Shown here one piece after another: positions 35,403 to 44,447 of a DNA stretch of 64,000 nucleotides (positions are counted from its first letter, which is position 1; every line of letters starts with the position of its first letter). Both the position numbers and the translations under genes were made by a program. The stretch comes from CAWIHK01 sp963835935. Its GTDB lineage: Bacteria; Bacteroidota; Ignavibacteria; UBA10030; CAVZMI01. Under the pieces are notes generated by a model. The model ran no database searches and was not told where the DNA came from. It saw only the letters and a list, made by a program, of their open reading frames with translations. Location of the stretch: positions 930,001 through 994,000 of the forward strand of contig CAWIHK010000001.1 in the NCBI GenBank assembly GCA_963835935.1, read 5' to 3'.

Positions 35403-36149
35403 GTGGAAAAAAATATTTCTAACAAACAGATTGTAGAGGAATTGAAGGGGGGAAACCCGCTTGGGTGTAAGCACCTGGTGATGGTGTATCAAAACAAATT
35501 ATTCGATCATCTGGTAAGAACATTCCATCTGCCGAGAGAAGATGCGGAGGAAATTGTTGATGATGTGCTTCTTGCCGTTGTGGAACGAATCGAGATGTTT
35601 TCGTTCCGGTCTTCCGATCTCGATTTTGCGCGATGGGTATTCACAATTTTACGGAATCATGTGAGGGATTTCCTGCGGCGTGAAGAAAGGACAGATATTA
35701 TTTTTGAGAGTTATGACGAATCCGGGTTGGATGATGAATCTAATCGGATAACAGATGAGGTGGTAAGAGCCGTTGTGAATGACTTTCTGCAGAGTGAAAG
35801 AGGAGAAACGGAGAATGGAGAGGTAAGACAAAACCGGCCTCTGGAAATTGTCACTTCCGTCCTGCAATCTATGGAATCGTGGGAACGGGTATTATTACGG
35901 TGCCGGGCATTGAATATTCCTTATGAAGAAATCGCGCACTATGTGGAGAAACCAGCGAATCAACTCAAAACGTATCATTTTAGGGTTCGACAAAAATTTA
36001 TGAAACTTGTTGAAACGAAATGCATCGATGAAGGAATAATTATTCCAAAGAAGAAAGAATGTGAAAGAATTGTGATAGATGCAGATACCAGGGAGAATGA
36101 AATTTTAATAAATGAAGAATATCATCGGAGTGTATATAATGGAACATAG
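35403..36149 (+). CDS. ECF-type RNA polymerase sigma factor
   Basis: 248 residues, GTG start at 35403 with AGGG upstream. Region 2 (about 20-95) reads LVMVYQNKLFDHLVRTFHLPREDAEEIVDDVLLAVVERI...FARWVFTILRNHVRDFLRREER, the standard -10 binding and core-binding helices. Region 4 (about 150-205) reads LEIVTSVLQSMESWERVLLRCRALNIPYEEIAHYVEKPANQLKTYHFRVRQKF. The linker is longer than usual (about 50 residues, acidic) and there is a charged C-terminal extension of about 40 residues. No anti-sigma factor with a zinc-finger follows; instead the gene overlaps an XRE-like gene by 11 nt, which in turn overlaps an ImmA/IrrE peptidase gene. This suggests control by proteolysis rather than by a membrane anti-sigma. 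Confidence 0.85.
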   Translation: MEKNISNKQIVEELKGGNPLGCKHLVMVYQNKLFDHLVRTFHLPREDAEEIVDDVLLAVVERIEMFSFRSSDLDFARWVFTILRNHVRDFLRREERTDIIFESYDESGLDDESNRITDEVVRAVVNDFLQSERGETENGEVRQNRPLEIVTSVLQSMESWERVLLRCRALNIPYEEIAHYVEKPANQLKTYHFRVRQKFMKLVETKCIDEGIIIPKKKECERIVIDADTRENEILINEEYHRSVYNGT

Positions 36150-36771
36150 GGGGAAAACCGATCCAGTCGAATTGATCCTTAAGCTTGCCTATTTAGATGG
36201 CAGAGTCACTACAAGAGGATTGATTGAACGTGTGGTGATGAATTCGCGGGCACAGGATAAAGTAAGCGATGCGCATACAAAAATTCTGGAATTGCGGTTG
36301 CAAAACGTATTGGAAGAACGCCGCTTGAAAAAAGCCACAGGCGGGGCAATGACACTCGGACAATATCTACTGCATCATATCGAAGAAACGGAAAAATCTT
36401 TAAGCAAGGGAATAGCTATTATTTCCCAAAATATTAATGAGCCGGTTGCAAAAGTACGAAAACTATGTAATGATCTTCTTGTCCCAACCGAAATCGATAT
36501 AGAACATATGTGTAAACTATTGAGTTATCTCCGGTTGTCCCGCAGCGGGGCCGAAATCCTGATCAGGAATTCTTACAAATACGCAATCATGCGGCCGTCG
36601 ATTGATTCTGCACTTGCACGCTATCCTGCTGTGGGAAAAAGACAGAAAAAACAAACAATGCTCCAGGCAGTGCGTGAGCTATGCCTGAAGTCGGACGTGA
36701 TACTAACCGTTGAGCAACAGCATGCTATTGAATCTTATATTCGAGCCACCACCGATTTACTTTCCTCGTAA
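36139..36771 (+). CDS. Unrecognised helical protein with XRE-like region
   Basis: 210 residues from ATG 36139, overlapping the sigma gene's 3' end by 11 nt. No family recognised with confidence. Residues about 80-145 (MTLGQYLLHHIEETEKSLSKGIAIISQNINEPVAKVRKLCNDLLVPTEIDIEHMCKLLSYLRLS) follow the spacing of an XRE helix-turn-helix (xLGxYL...SLxxxA...NxPVxxVxxLxN), but with atypical residues. The N-terminal 75 residues and C-terminal 65 are basic and helical. Gene position between a sigma factor and an ImmA/IrrE peptidase makes it the best candidate for the cleaved regulator, either an anti-sigma or a DNA-binding repressor. Its stop lies 50 nt inside the peptidase gene. Confidence 0.55.
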   Translation: MEHRGKTDPVELILKLAYLDGRVTTRGLIERVVMNSRAQDKVSDAHTKILELRLQNVLEERRLKKATGGAMTLGQYLLHHIEETEKSLSKGIAIISQNINEPVAKVRKLCNDLLVPTEIDIEHMCKLLSYLRLSRSGAEILIRNSYKYAIMRPSIDSALARYPAVGKRQKKQTMLQAVRELCLKSDVILTVEQQHAIESYIRATTDLLSS

Positions 36772-37237
36772 GCAGCATTGCCTTCAGCGCGCCCAACAGG
36801 TCATAAAACGGTTGGAAGAATTAAAGGTACAACCGATTATTCCGGTGCCTGTCGAGGAAATAGTTTTGTTGTGTGGTTATCAGATCCTCTGGTTATCGAC
36901 AATGCCCAATGAACTATCGGGGATTGTTGATCGGGAAATGAAAATGATAGGGATAAATGCGAATCATTCCCGTACACGCCAACGGTTTTCACTAGCTCAT
37001 GAAGTTGGACACATCATCCTCAAACATCCGGCAGAATCGGAATGCACGGATTCGACCATATGGATTTATAATAAAGAAGCGGATAATTTTGCTGCCGAGC
37101 TGCTTATTCCGACCGACGATCTACTCGTTCATATTCAAAACAATAATTTCCACCAACTTAAAAATCGTTATCGTGTGAGCACAGAAGCTTTGAAACTAAA
37201 ACTTAATTCGCTCGGTGTGGATTGCATAAAGAATTAA
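36722..37237 (+). CDS. ImmA/IrrE-family metallo-endopeptidase
   Basis: 171 residues from ATG 36722 (a TTG at 36710 is the other option), overlapping the XRE-like gene by 50 nt in another frame. The zinc site is QRFSLAHEVGHIILKH (HExxH) with the third ligand Glu in NKEADNFAAELLIPTDDL, the full ImmA/IrrE (COG2856) signature. The N-terminal part (LKVQPIIPVPVEEIVLLCGYQILWL...SGIVDREMKMIGINANHS) is also typical. ImmA cleaves the ICEBs1 repressor ImmR, and IrrE cleaves DdrO, both XRE proteins encoded next door. Here the target is probably the upstream XRE-like protein. An IS1380-type element is inserted 28 bp behind the stop. Confidence 0.88.
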   Translation: MLLNLIFEPPPIYFPRKQHCLQRAQQVIKRLEELKVQPIIPVPVEEIVLLCGYQILWLSTMPNELSGIVDREMKMIGINANHSRTRQRFSLAHEVGHIILKHPAESECTDSTIWIYNKEADNFAAELLIPTDDLLVHIQNNNFHQLKNRYRVSTEALKLKLNSLGVDCIKN

Positions 37238-37264
37238 TGTATAGAGTAAATGTACAAATATAAA

Positions 37265-38744
37265 CCCAGATTTGTCATTAGAAATTCAAACATCGACAAC
37301 GAATGGCCAACTCATGAGTTTGGCGTTAGACAATAGACCATCAAACCATTTACGCCGATTCATCGCAACCGCGAGTTTGAGTATCCGTTCATTGCCATTT
37401 GTTACAATATATGATCCGATTGCGAATACCTTATAGCGAAGTGTTTTTAATTGGTATTGTGTTTTAGATTGAAGGACAATTTGTCGAAACAAACTCATCA
37501 AATTGTAACCCATGACCACAAAGTTTAACGCTGCCTCGGTAGCAAAAAAATCTTGAACAGCAAAGCTATCAACTCCAAAATCTTCTTTCAACTCTTTTAT
37601 TCTATTTTCTGCATCGGCTCTATTTCTGTACAAATCCCATACTCCTTTTGCCGGCAACGTTAGATTGGTGACGAAGCATGAGTAACGATAATTTTTATAT
37701 ACTTCTTCGTCTCCGAATAATCGCAACTGCTTTCCAGTTGCTTTCGGTCGGAGTGCGATCTCTTGTCGGACAATGATCAACCTTCGTGGCTCTTCCCATT
37801 CAAGGCTTTGATACATCGTTTCTCCAATTTCAATTCCGTCATCTATGCGCCAGTACTTTTTTTCTCGGACGATAGCAGTTTTCACCGGCTTATAGAATTT
37901 TGCCGCAATAATATAGTTGATCGGTTTTTCTCGATTTTCTAAGAATTCTAGTATTTTTTTATCGAAAAACCCGCTGTCTGCTCTGAATAGTCCTATTGTT
38001 TTACCTGCTAATCTCTCAAATGTGTTCTCAATAAAATTTAAAAAGTTGTTCGCAGTATAACTATTTCCACTGCGAAGCCAAAAGTTTACCGCCATTCGTG
38101 CCTCGGAAATAAATGCTATCAATGGGTGATGGCTATTGCGTCCTCGCTTCTTTGGATTATAGCCTTTCGTCGCTCCTTCTTGTTCTCCATACCGGGTGAG
38201 GATTGTTGAATCTACATCTAACGTGTAATTATCAAAATGTATCTGTCGATAAAACCATTGGAATAATTCTGTGAACACACTGTTGTTTGTTTTTTGTGTG
38301 AATTTCTTAAAATATCGCTGGAATGATTTATGACCTGCCATCGTTTTCCAACCAAACATTTTCTGTGTCACCTTGTCCTGGCGTGTCACTTCTAAATGTT
38401 CATACCGATTTGCACCACTCCATATGCTTACCCAAAAATTGTTGATCAACTGTACCGGATCATAACCTCGGTTTGATCGTTGAACTGGAAGTCCCACCTT
38501 TTTTAATGCGGCATTGATTCCTGTTTGCTCTATCAGCTTTTTCATCAATATCATTCCACCCCAAGGGGTAAGTTCTTTGTCGGTATATTCTATCTTTAGT
38601 TCCATTTGTCTGTCCGATTTTCTTATGCGTCTCTTTCGGTTTCGTTTCCTGATCTTGTTTCTTTAATCCGTTGTATTATAATGTTTTATATCATTATTTT
38701 CTAATGGCGGTCATTAGAGTTTACTCTCTATTGACAAATCTGGG
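37265..38744 (-). mobile_element. IS1380-type insertion sequence, complete
   Basis: 1480 bp bounded by 13-bp perfect terminal inverted repeats CCCAGATTTGTCA (37265-37277) and TGACAAATCTGGG (38732-38744), flanked by the perfect 5-bp target duplication ATAAA (37260-37264 and 38745-38749). One intact transposase gene on the minus strand fills it. The intact ends, duplication and frame indicate a recent insertion. A 254-bp non-autonomous relative with the same ends lies at 59629-59882. Confidence 0.93.
37286..38605 (-). CDS. IS1380-family transposase
   Basis: 439 residues, DDE-type. The N-terminal part (TPWGGMILMKKLIEQTGINAAL...GYDPVQLINNFWVSIWSGANRYEHLE) is typical of IS1380. DDE residues are visible in LDVDSTILTRYGEQEGA (first Asp), GLFRADSGFFDKK (second Asp) and the YREK-like YRNRADAENRIKELKEDFG (Glu). 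The C-terminal part (AALNFVVMGYNLMSLFRQ) matches the family. It is complete and uninterrupted. The coding region begins about 140 bp from the right end of the element and ends 21 bp from its left end. Confidence 0.93.
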   Translation of the reverse strand: MELKIEYTDKELTPWGGMILMKKLIEQTGINAALKKVGLPVQRSNRGYDPVQLINNFWVSIWSGANRYEHLEVTRQDKVTQKMFGWKTMAGHKSFQRYFKKFTQKTNNSVFTELFQWFYRQIHFDNYTLDVDSTILTRYGEQEGATKGYNPKKRGRNSHHPLIAFISEARMAVNFWLRSGNSYTANNFLNFIENTFERLAGKTIGLFRADSGFFDKKILEFLENREKPINYIIAAKFYKPVKTAIVREKKYWRIDDGIEIGETMYQSLEWEEPRRLIIVRQEIALRPKATGKQLRLFGDEEVYKNYRYSCFVTNLTLPAKGVWDLYRNRADAENRIKELKEDFGVDSFAVQDFFATEAALNFVVMGYNLMSLFRQIVLQSKTQYQLKTLRYKVFAIGSYIVTNGNERILKLAVAMNRRKWFDGLLSNAKLMSWPFVVDV

Positions 38745-38749
38745 ATAAA

Positions 38750-38999
38750 TTTTCAAAATATTATACAGTGAAATTAATAATTGAACTATAACCTTTTTAG
38801 TGTATTTCGTGTATTTAGTGGGTTAAAAAAACTATACTGAACAATCGTCTCTTATTTCCATTCCGCCTACCTATGCTACGTCCGCCAGGCAGGAGCAGGT
38901 TTTAACTCGTCAATAGTAATTTCTCATTCTCTTGTAACTCATTTTCGTTCTACATAATAGAATATATTTGGCAAGTCTTTTTTGAATCGAGGTTGCGCT
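38750..38999. other. Spacer with GCCT/AGGC palindromic repeat
   Basis: No gene. 38865-38899 contains GCCTACCTATGCTACGTCCG and then CCAGGCAGG, an imperfect inverted repeat of a type often scattered in Ignavibacteria-like genomes. GAGG 7 nt before GTG 39000 is the ribosome site of the following gene. Confidence 0.4.
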
Positions 39000-40538
39000 G
39001 TGTTTTCGCTTCTTTATAGCGGCACTACATACGGTATCAACGCTTTTCTGATTGAAGTCGAAACACACATCGAAAAAGGACTTCGAAGTTTTTCGATTGT
39101 CGGTTTACCTGATAACGCTGTCAAGGAATCGCGTGAACGCGTGACGGCTGCAATCAAGAATTCCGGTTTCGATTTTCCTCATCACCGAATTACTATTAAT
39201 CTCGCACCTGCAGATATTAAAAAGGAAGGATCGGCTTTTGATCTGCCGATCGCGCTCGGGATTCTCGCGGCGACGGATCAAATCAAGTCTGATTTTATGA
39301 ACGACGTGGTTATGTTTGGTGAACTTGCACTTGATGGAACTTTGCGCGGTGTGCACGGAACGCTTTCGATCACGCTGGAAGCCGTTCGCCGTGAAAAAAG
39401 GAAAATCATCGTGCCGCGAGAGAATGCAAAAGAAGCGGCGATGATTCCAGGCGGTGAGGTATATCCGATGTCGACCCTTACTGAAGTTGTGGATTTTTGC
39501 AACGGAGAATATACTTTACTAAAACCATACCAGTTGGAAGTAGAAGAAGTATTTTCTTCCGAACAAAAATATTTACAGGAATTTAGCGACGTGCGTGGGC
39601 AGGAAAATGTAAAACGCGCGCTCGAAGTTGCCGCGGCAGGAGGACATAATGTGATTATGATTGGTTCGCCGGGGTCCGGAAAAACGATGTTAGCAAAAAG
39701 ATTGCCATCTATTCTTCCACCACTCACATTTGATGAAGCAATCGAAACAACGAAAATCCATTCTGTCTCCGGCTTATTACCGCCGGATAAAGCCTTAATC
39801 ACGGAGCGGCCGTTTCGTTCACCGCATCATACTATTTCAGATAGCGCGCTTGTAGGTGGCGGATCAATACCGCGGCCTGGTGAAATTTCTTTATCACATC
39901 ACGGTGTTTTATTTCTGGATGAACTTCCGGAATTCGCGCGAAATGTGCTCGAAGTAATGCGGCAACCGTTGGAAGACGGACGTGTGACAATCAGCCGTTC
40001 GAAAATGTCGGTTGAATTCCCGGCAGCTTTTATGCTTGTCTGCGCGATGAATCCTTGCCCTTGCGGTTATTCAACCGATCCGGCCAGGCGTTGTGATTGC
40101 AGCGATATGCAGAAGCAGAGGTATATGGCAAAAATTTCAGGCCCGCTGCTGGATCGAATCGACATTCATATCGAAGTGCCGGCTGTGAAGTATAAAGAGT
40201 TGTCGGGGAAAGAGACGGGGGAGTCATCGACAAAAATCCGGGAGCGAGTTGTTGCCGCACGAGAGCGCCAGCTCAAAAGATTCAAAGGAAGAAAAGGATT
40301 GTATTCGAACGCTTCGATGCAGTCGAGGGAGATTCGTGAGTACTGCAAGATTTGTCCGGAATGCGAAGAATTAATGAAGATGGCGATTACAAAGCTCGGA
40401 CTTTCAGCGCGGGCGTACGACAGGATTCTCAAAGTTTCGCGAACGATAGCCGATCTTGCCGGAGCTGAAAATATCCGGCCTGAACATTTGAGCGAGGCAA
40501 TCCAGTATAGGAGTCTGGATAGAAATTTGTGGATGTGA
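39000..40538 (+). CDS. comM: YifB/ComM-like Mg-chelatase-type AAA+ ATPase
   Basis: 512 residues starting at GTG 39000, with GAGG 7 nt upstream; this start reproduces the family N-terminus (short segment, then [38 protein letters not shown]). An N-terminal Lon-protease-like S5 fold domain (about 1-175) leads into the Mg-chelatase AAA+ module with Walker [16 protein letters not shown], Walker [10 protein letters not shown], sensor/arginine region [10 protein letters not shown] and C-terminal Mg_chelatase_C ([17 protein letters not shown]). In Vibrio and Haemophilus ComM is a helicase promoting branch migration in natural transformation, but it is also present in non-competent bacteria. Stand-alone gene. 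Confidence 0.93.
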   Translation: MFSLLYSGTTYGINAFLIEVETHIEKGLRSFSIVGLPDNAVKESRERVTAAIKNSGFDFPHHRITINLAPADIKKEGSAFDLPIALGILAATDQIKSDFMNDVVMFGELALDGTLRGVHGTLSITLEAVRREKRKIIVPRENAKEAAMIPGGEVYPMSTLTEVVDFCNGEYTLLKPYQLEVEEVFSSEQKYLQEFSDVRGQENVKRALEVAAAGGHNVIMIGSPGSGKTMLAKRLPSILPPLTFDEAIETTKIHSVSGLLPPDKALITERPFRSPHHTISDSALVGGGSIPRPGEISLSHHGVLFLDELPEFARNVLEVMRQPLEDGRVTISRSKMSVEFPAAFMLVCAMNPCPCGYSTDPARRCDCSDMQKQRYMAKISGPLLDRIDIHIEVPAVKYKELSGKETGESSTKIRERVVAARERQLKRFKGRKGLYSNASMQSREIREYCKICPECEELMKMAITKLGLSARAYDRILKVSRTIADLAGAENIRPEHLSEAIQYRSLDRNLWM

Positions 40539-40601
40539 GAGAAAGTGTAGGATGAGGTCGAGATAAAGATAGAGATTAACACCCAATTTATAATTCACGA
40601 G

Positions 40602-41654
40602 TTCAATAAGGAAGTGCAACACATTGGGATAATATTTATAATTCTTAGTATCCTGAGTGTATGGCACAGAAAACATATTCACAACTATCTTTGGCGGAGA
40701 GAGATCACATAGCTAACCTCCGTAACCAGGGTCTCAGTATGAATGAAATAGCAAAGAGACTGAAACGTAACAAGAGCACAATATCGCGAGAGTTAAGGCG
40801 AAATGGTGCACCTATCTATGATGCCTATGGAGGTGGCAACGCTCACCGACGCTCTGAACTACGCAAGCATCAAGCAGGTTGTCGTCCTCGACTCAAGGAT
40901 ACAAAAATTCGCTCGTACGTCAAACGCAAGCTTCGAGCTGGGTGGTCCCCCGAACAAATCGCAGGACGTTTACCGCAACAGCTTCCGGGCTTACGGATCA
41001 GTCACGAAGCTATTTACCAATATATCTATTCTCCAGAAAGCCGACAGGTCGAAAATTTAGTGCCGTACCTGCCGCGAGCTCATAAACGCCGTCAAATCAA
41101 AGGGCACCGCCATACTCATCGAGATTCCCATATTCCCGAGAGAATATCTATTCTGCATCGTCCCGAAATGGTTCAGCAGCGACGCCAACTTGGACACTGG
41201 GAGAGCGATACAGTGATTGCTCGTCATAGCAAAGCTGCTCTCCATGTCGTCGTTGAACGTAAAACGCGCTTGACCAAAATTACTAAGATCGACGGGTGTA
41301 CTGCACAAGCTACACGTTCTGCGCTCAACAGAAGACTTTCACAGTATCCCAAAATGGCTCGACGAACGATTACCTATGACAACGGCAAAGAAAATGTTCA
41401 ACATGTTCAAGTCAACAAAGTACTCGGTACGCGATCATTCTTCTGCGAACCCTTTCACAGTTGGGAAAAGGGCACAGTTGAGAACACCATCGGTCTCATC
41501 CGTCGTGTCTTTCCTAAGAAAACAAAATTTGATACTGTTTCTATTAATCATATAAAAAAACTTGAGCGACAACTTAACAATAGACCAAGAAAATCATTAT
41601 CATTCAAAACACCCAACGAAGTCTTTAGGTCTTCTGTTGCACTTGCTCGTTGAA
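40602..41654 (+). mobile_element. IS30-type insertion sequence
   Basis: Imperfect terminal inverted repeats of about 20 bp are visible: TTCAATAAGGAAGTGCAACA (40602-40621) and the reverse complement of 41635-41654, TTCAACGAGCAAGTGCAACA, differing at three positions. The stop codon of the transposase lies inside the right repeat. No clear 2-3 bp target duplication was found, so exact ends are tentative. Confidence 0.8.
40661..41653 (+). CDS. IS30-family transposase
   Basis: 330 residues. The N-terminal helix-turn-helix is LAERDHIANLRNQGLSMNEIAKRLKRNKSTISRELRRN. Core DDE residues are Asp in GHWESDTVIARHSKAAL, Asp in TITYDNGKENVQHVQVN and Glu in HSWEKGTVENTIGLIRRVFPKKT, the hallmark of IS30. The catalytic frame is complete, so the element may be active. 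It inserted downstream of the ComM-like gene, between that gene and the Trp-rich cluster. Confidence 0.94.
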   Translation: MAQKTYSQLSLAERDHIANLRNQGLSMNEIAKRLKRNKSTISRELRRNGAPIYDAYGGGNAHRRSELRKHQAGCRPRLKDTKIRSYVKRKLRAGWSPEQIAGRLPQQLPGLRISHEAIYQYIYSPESRQVENLVPYLPRAHKRRQIKGHRHTHRDSHIPERISILHRPEMVQQRRQLGHWESDTVIARHSKAALHVVVERKTRLTKITKIDGCTAQATRSALNRRLSQYPKMARRTITYDNGKENVQHVQVNKVLGTRSFFCEPFHSWEKGTVENTIGLIRRVFPKKTKFDTVSINHIKKLERQLNNRPRKSLSFKTPNEVFRSSVALAR

Positions 41655-41878
41655 TGTAGCATTTTATTATAATGAACTTAGAATGTTTTTTATTCATCTC
41701 GAACTAATTCATTGCCAATAAAAACTTACTAAATACCTAACGTCAAATATTACGAATTATTCTTGTAACTTTTTATTTCTCACCCTGACATTACAATAGA
41801 AGCAGTTTAGAGGATCTGAGGACGAAGAACGAATTGTTCTTTTTACTCATTTGGAGTCCGGCACGGAGTGCCATGACG

Positions 41879-42034
41879 TTAAGGTATCGGTTTACTTGCA
41901 TCGTATGAATATGAAATAGTGTCGTTGTACGCCTCCTCGGCTCTTGCATGAGAAAGATACGCCAAGAATCTTTCAAGTTGCTTATGCAAAGCGTGATCAA
42001 AAAAATATTCCATAATTGTCGCTTCATTTTTCAT
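41879..42034 (-). CDS. Possible 51-residue protein
   Basis: An open frame from ATG 42032-42034 to TAA 41879-41881 encodes a charged, helix-prone peptide (MKNEATIMEYFFDHALHKQL, then ERFLAYLSHARAEEAYNDTI and SYSYDASKPIP). The composition is more protein-like than the overlapping longer frame on the same strand. No ribosome site precedes the ATG and no family is recognised. It lies in the otherwise gene-free spacer 41655-42133. Confidence 0.25.
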   Translation of the reverse strand: MKNEATIMEYFFDHALHKQLERFLAYLSHARAEEAYNDTISYSYDASKPIP

Positions 42035-42062
42035 TTTACTATCAATCTGCATCTATCGATCG

Positions 42063-42072
42063 AAGGAGGTGA
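42063..42072 (+). promoter_or_regulatory. Orphan consensus Shine-Dalgarno
   Basis: AAGGAGGTGA is fully complementary to the 16S rRNA tail but is followed only by a minimal ATG-TAG (42084-42089) or GTG-started hexapeptide. The true start of the Trp-rich gene, with its own AGGAGG, is 60 bp downstream. It could be a leader-peptide or ribosome-standby site. Confidence 0.35.
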
Positions 42073-42133
42073 ATTATTTCAATATGTAGGAAGTAAATAC
42101 CATAAACCATCTCACATTTAAGGAGGACGTAAC

Positions 42134-44356
42134 ATGAATGCACCAACAAAAGGCGGAAAATCCGCCAATGCTTTCCGGCTCGAAATTCCACTCGATGCGT
42201 CAGGCATCGAAGATTTCAAACCCGAACAACAACTCAAGGTCGTGCTCGTTCAGGGCGAGACAATACTCGATTCCGGTGTTGTTAAACTTGATGCGAACGG
42301 GAGAGGTGTCGCATCTCTCGGCGTTCCGGAAGATGCGAAAGAAGTCAAAGCAATCGTTGGGCCCGAATCGGCAACCGATGATGAATTACTCGGAATGCAA
42401 ACGCTGAACGTTTCGATTTCCGAGCGGCAGTTTAGTAATGCAAAAGAAATAAAACTTCAACCAATCATCATTCCACCATATTATTGGTTTTGGTGGTTGC
42501 GTTGGTGCCGCACGTTTACAATTCACGGCCGGGTTCTGTGTCAGGATGGAAAACCGGTTCCCGGTGCGAATGTATGTGCATACGACATCGATGCATGGTG
42601 GTGGTGGATCAGTAAGCAGGTTGTCGGATGTGCCACGACAGATGTCAACGGCGCATTCGAAATAAAATTCCGATGGTGCTGCGGTTGGTATCCATGGTGG
42701 TGGTGGAATCGCCGCTATTGGGAACTGGAGCCGTCCTTGGCCGATATTATCATTCCAGAATTACAACGGGTGCCGTTCCCGCATCCGATTCCGATACCGG
42801 ATCCAGCACCGGACCTCAATTTCTTCAAACAACTTATTGGTGAAGATGAATTCAATTCACTCCAGCTTATATCAAACATCGAAAAAACAAAAAGCCTTCT
42901 TGCATCCGGAAAACAGGAATTGGCTGAAGTAAAAAAACTTCCGGTCGATCCTTCCTTCCTTGAAATCTCTCGCGATAAAATTCTTAATCTCGTTCCGAAG
43001 ATTCCTGCACTCGAGCGCTTGCGAATTTGGCCGTGGTGGCCGTGGCGTCCGTGGTGGGATTGCACACCGGACATCATCTTCCGCGTGACACAAAATTGTG
43101 AATTACCGGGAACAGTGATCGTTGATGAAAATATCAGCGACACACGTTGGGATATTCCCACTACACTCAATGTCACTTTGGTAGCAAATGATAAAGCATG
43201 CTGCCTTGGCGGCGGCGACAGGCCGGATGGTACATGCGTAGTCATGACGAATGTTTGCTGGGATGATATCAACACCATCGGTGGAAATTTGGGCGCGCCT
43301 GCAACACCGGCAGGATTCCAGAGTCCAAATGCTATTTCAGCATACGGCGATCGTCCGTATGGAGGAAATGTGTTGATCCAGGGACAGGTTGGCAATAATG
43401 TCGATTATTATCGATTTGAATTGTCTCAGGATAATGGTGTGACGTGGAACGATCTTCCGGCTTCGAGCGTGGGCGATATTCCGCGTATGTATTTCATTCC
43501 TGCGACCACTTCATTTGTGGGAGTTCCATTCCTCCACATGATCGATGGGAAACTCGTCTTCGAAAGCATCGAGCATTATGAAGCAACACACAATCCTCTT
43601 GCGTGGAACGCTACGCAATTCTGGATGGCGGATAATTATCTTTCGTTGATGAACTGGTTGACGGAATCGCCATTCCTCAACGGATCGTATCACCTTCGTG
43701 TAAAGGGATACAAACTGGTTGGCGGCCATCTTGTCAATGAACAAATTCTTCCAGTTTGTAATACGAATCATGCAGGTAATCTCGTATTGCAAATCGACAA
43801 CCGGATCATCGGCACAGGAAGCGGCCATCCGCCAAGTACGCCCGATCATCCATGCGGCGGGATTCACTACTGCACGATGGAACCGGATACGAACATCACC
43901 TCCGTCAAGATAATTCATAATGATGGAACGGAATCTCAAGTCGGGGCATGCTCGACCAATGCCATATCGAACACAGATTTATTGGAGATCGATTTCTTTG
44001 CTTACGATCCGGAAGGACATCTCGGATTATTCACATTGAATGCAACTTATGCAATCAATCTGTCGATCAATGTGTTGGGTCTGCCCGGCGTTACGATGAT
44101 ACCGCTTGGCGGCGCACCGGTACCGGCAGCGTTGCAAGTTGGTCCGTCGTATGCCAATGCTCGTGTTGCAGGGGCAGTTGCGCCGATCTGGGCTGGGGGA
44201 GCGATACGGCTGCGGGTTCCGGCTCATCTGGTATTTCCGGAGTCGTGCTGCTATCAGCTCGAACTTCGAGCACACAAACGAACGATTGTAGGATGCGATC
44301 ATAGTTTGTGGAATCAAACTAACTATACCGAATACAGTTTCATGATCACGGTATAA
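42134..44356 (+). CDS. Large tryptophan-cluster protein with carboxypeptidase-regulatory-like domain
   Basis: 740 residues, AAGGAGG ribosome site, no signal peptide. Residues 1-115 form a beta-rich domain (FRLEIPLDASGIEDFKPEQQLKVVLVQGETILDSGVVKLDANGRGVASLGVP). Residues about 125-195 look like a CarboxypepD_reg-like domain (IHGRVLCQDGKPVPGANVCAYDID...TTDVNGAFEIKF) carrying striking aromatic clusters: PPYYWFWWLRWC, DAWWWWISKQ, RWCCGWYPWWWWNRRYW and later RIWPWWPWRPWWDC. A Pro-rich linker and helical stretch (about 215-295) follow, then a long Ig/beta region (about 310-740) with paired cysteines and NCELPGTVIVDENISD. No enzymatic motif. First of three same-strand genes; function unknown. Confidence 0.65.
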   Translation: MNAPTKGGKSANAFRLEIPLDASGIEDFKPEQQLKVVLVQGETILDSGVVKLDANGRGVASLGVPEDAKEVKAIVGPESATDDELLGMQTLNVSISERQFSNAKEIKLQPIIIPPYYWFWWLRWCRTFTIHGRVLCQDGKPVPGANVCAYDIDAWWWWISKQVVGCATTDVNGAFEIKFRWCCGWYPWWWWNRRYWELEPSLADIIIPELQRVPFPHPIPIPDPAPDLNFFKQLIGEDEFNSLQLISNIEKTKSLLASGKQELAEVKKLPVDPSFLEISRDKILNLVPKIPALERLRIWPWWPWRPWWDCTPDIIFRVTQNCELPGTVIVDENISDTRWDIPTTLNVTLVANDKACCLGGGDRPDGTCVVMTNVCWDDINTIGGNLGAPATPAGFQSPNAISAYGDRPYGGNVLIQGQVGNNVDYYRFELSQDNGVTWNDLPASSVGDIPRMYFIPATTSFVGVPFLHMIDGKLVFESIEHYEATHNPLAWNATQFWMADNYLSLMNWLTESPFLNGSYHLRVKGYKLVGGHLVNEQILPVCNTNHAGNLVLQIDNRIIGTGSGHPPSTPDHPCGGIHYCTMEPDTNITSVKIIHNDGTESQVGACSTNAISNTDLLEIDFFAYDPEGHLGLFTLNATYAINLSINVLGLPGVTMIPLGGAPVPAALQVGPSYANARVAGAVAPIWAGGAIRLRVPAHLVFPESCCYQLELRAHKRTIVGCDHSLWNQTNYTEYSFMITV

Positions 44357-44369
44357 CTGTATGAACATT

Positions 44370-44428
44370 ATCGGGGCTGATCAACAGATATATTGTTTCA
44401 TAGGAAAAAATAATTGATCAGTCCCGAT
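44370..44428 (+). promoter_or_regulatory. Long stem-loop between Trp-rich gene and DUF1360 gene
   Basis: ATCGGGGCTGATCAA (44370-44384) pairs with TTGATCAGTCCCGAT (44414-44428) over 15 bp with one G-U pair; the loop is 29 nt and A-rich. No T tract follows, so it looks more like a processing or stability element inside the operon than a full terminator. Confidence 0.5.
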
Positions 44429-44447
44429 ATTATTACGGAGACGAAGG

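Noticed and set aside
41791..42027. 78-codon minus-strand frame
   Set aside because: A different frame on the same strand (41879-42034) has a more protein-like composition; neither is certain, and this one ends in a low-complexity tail.
42715..43395. 226-codon minus-strand frame in the Trp-rich gene
   Set aside because: Antisense shadow; unrelated to any family and lacking a start context.
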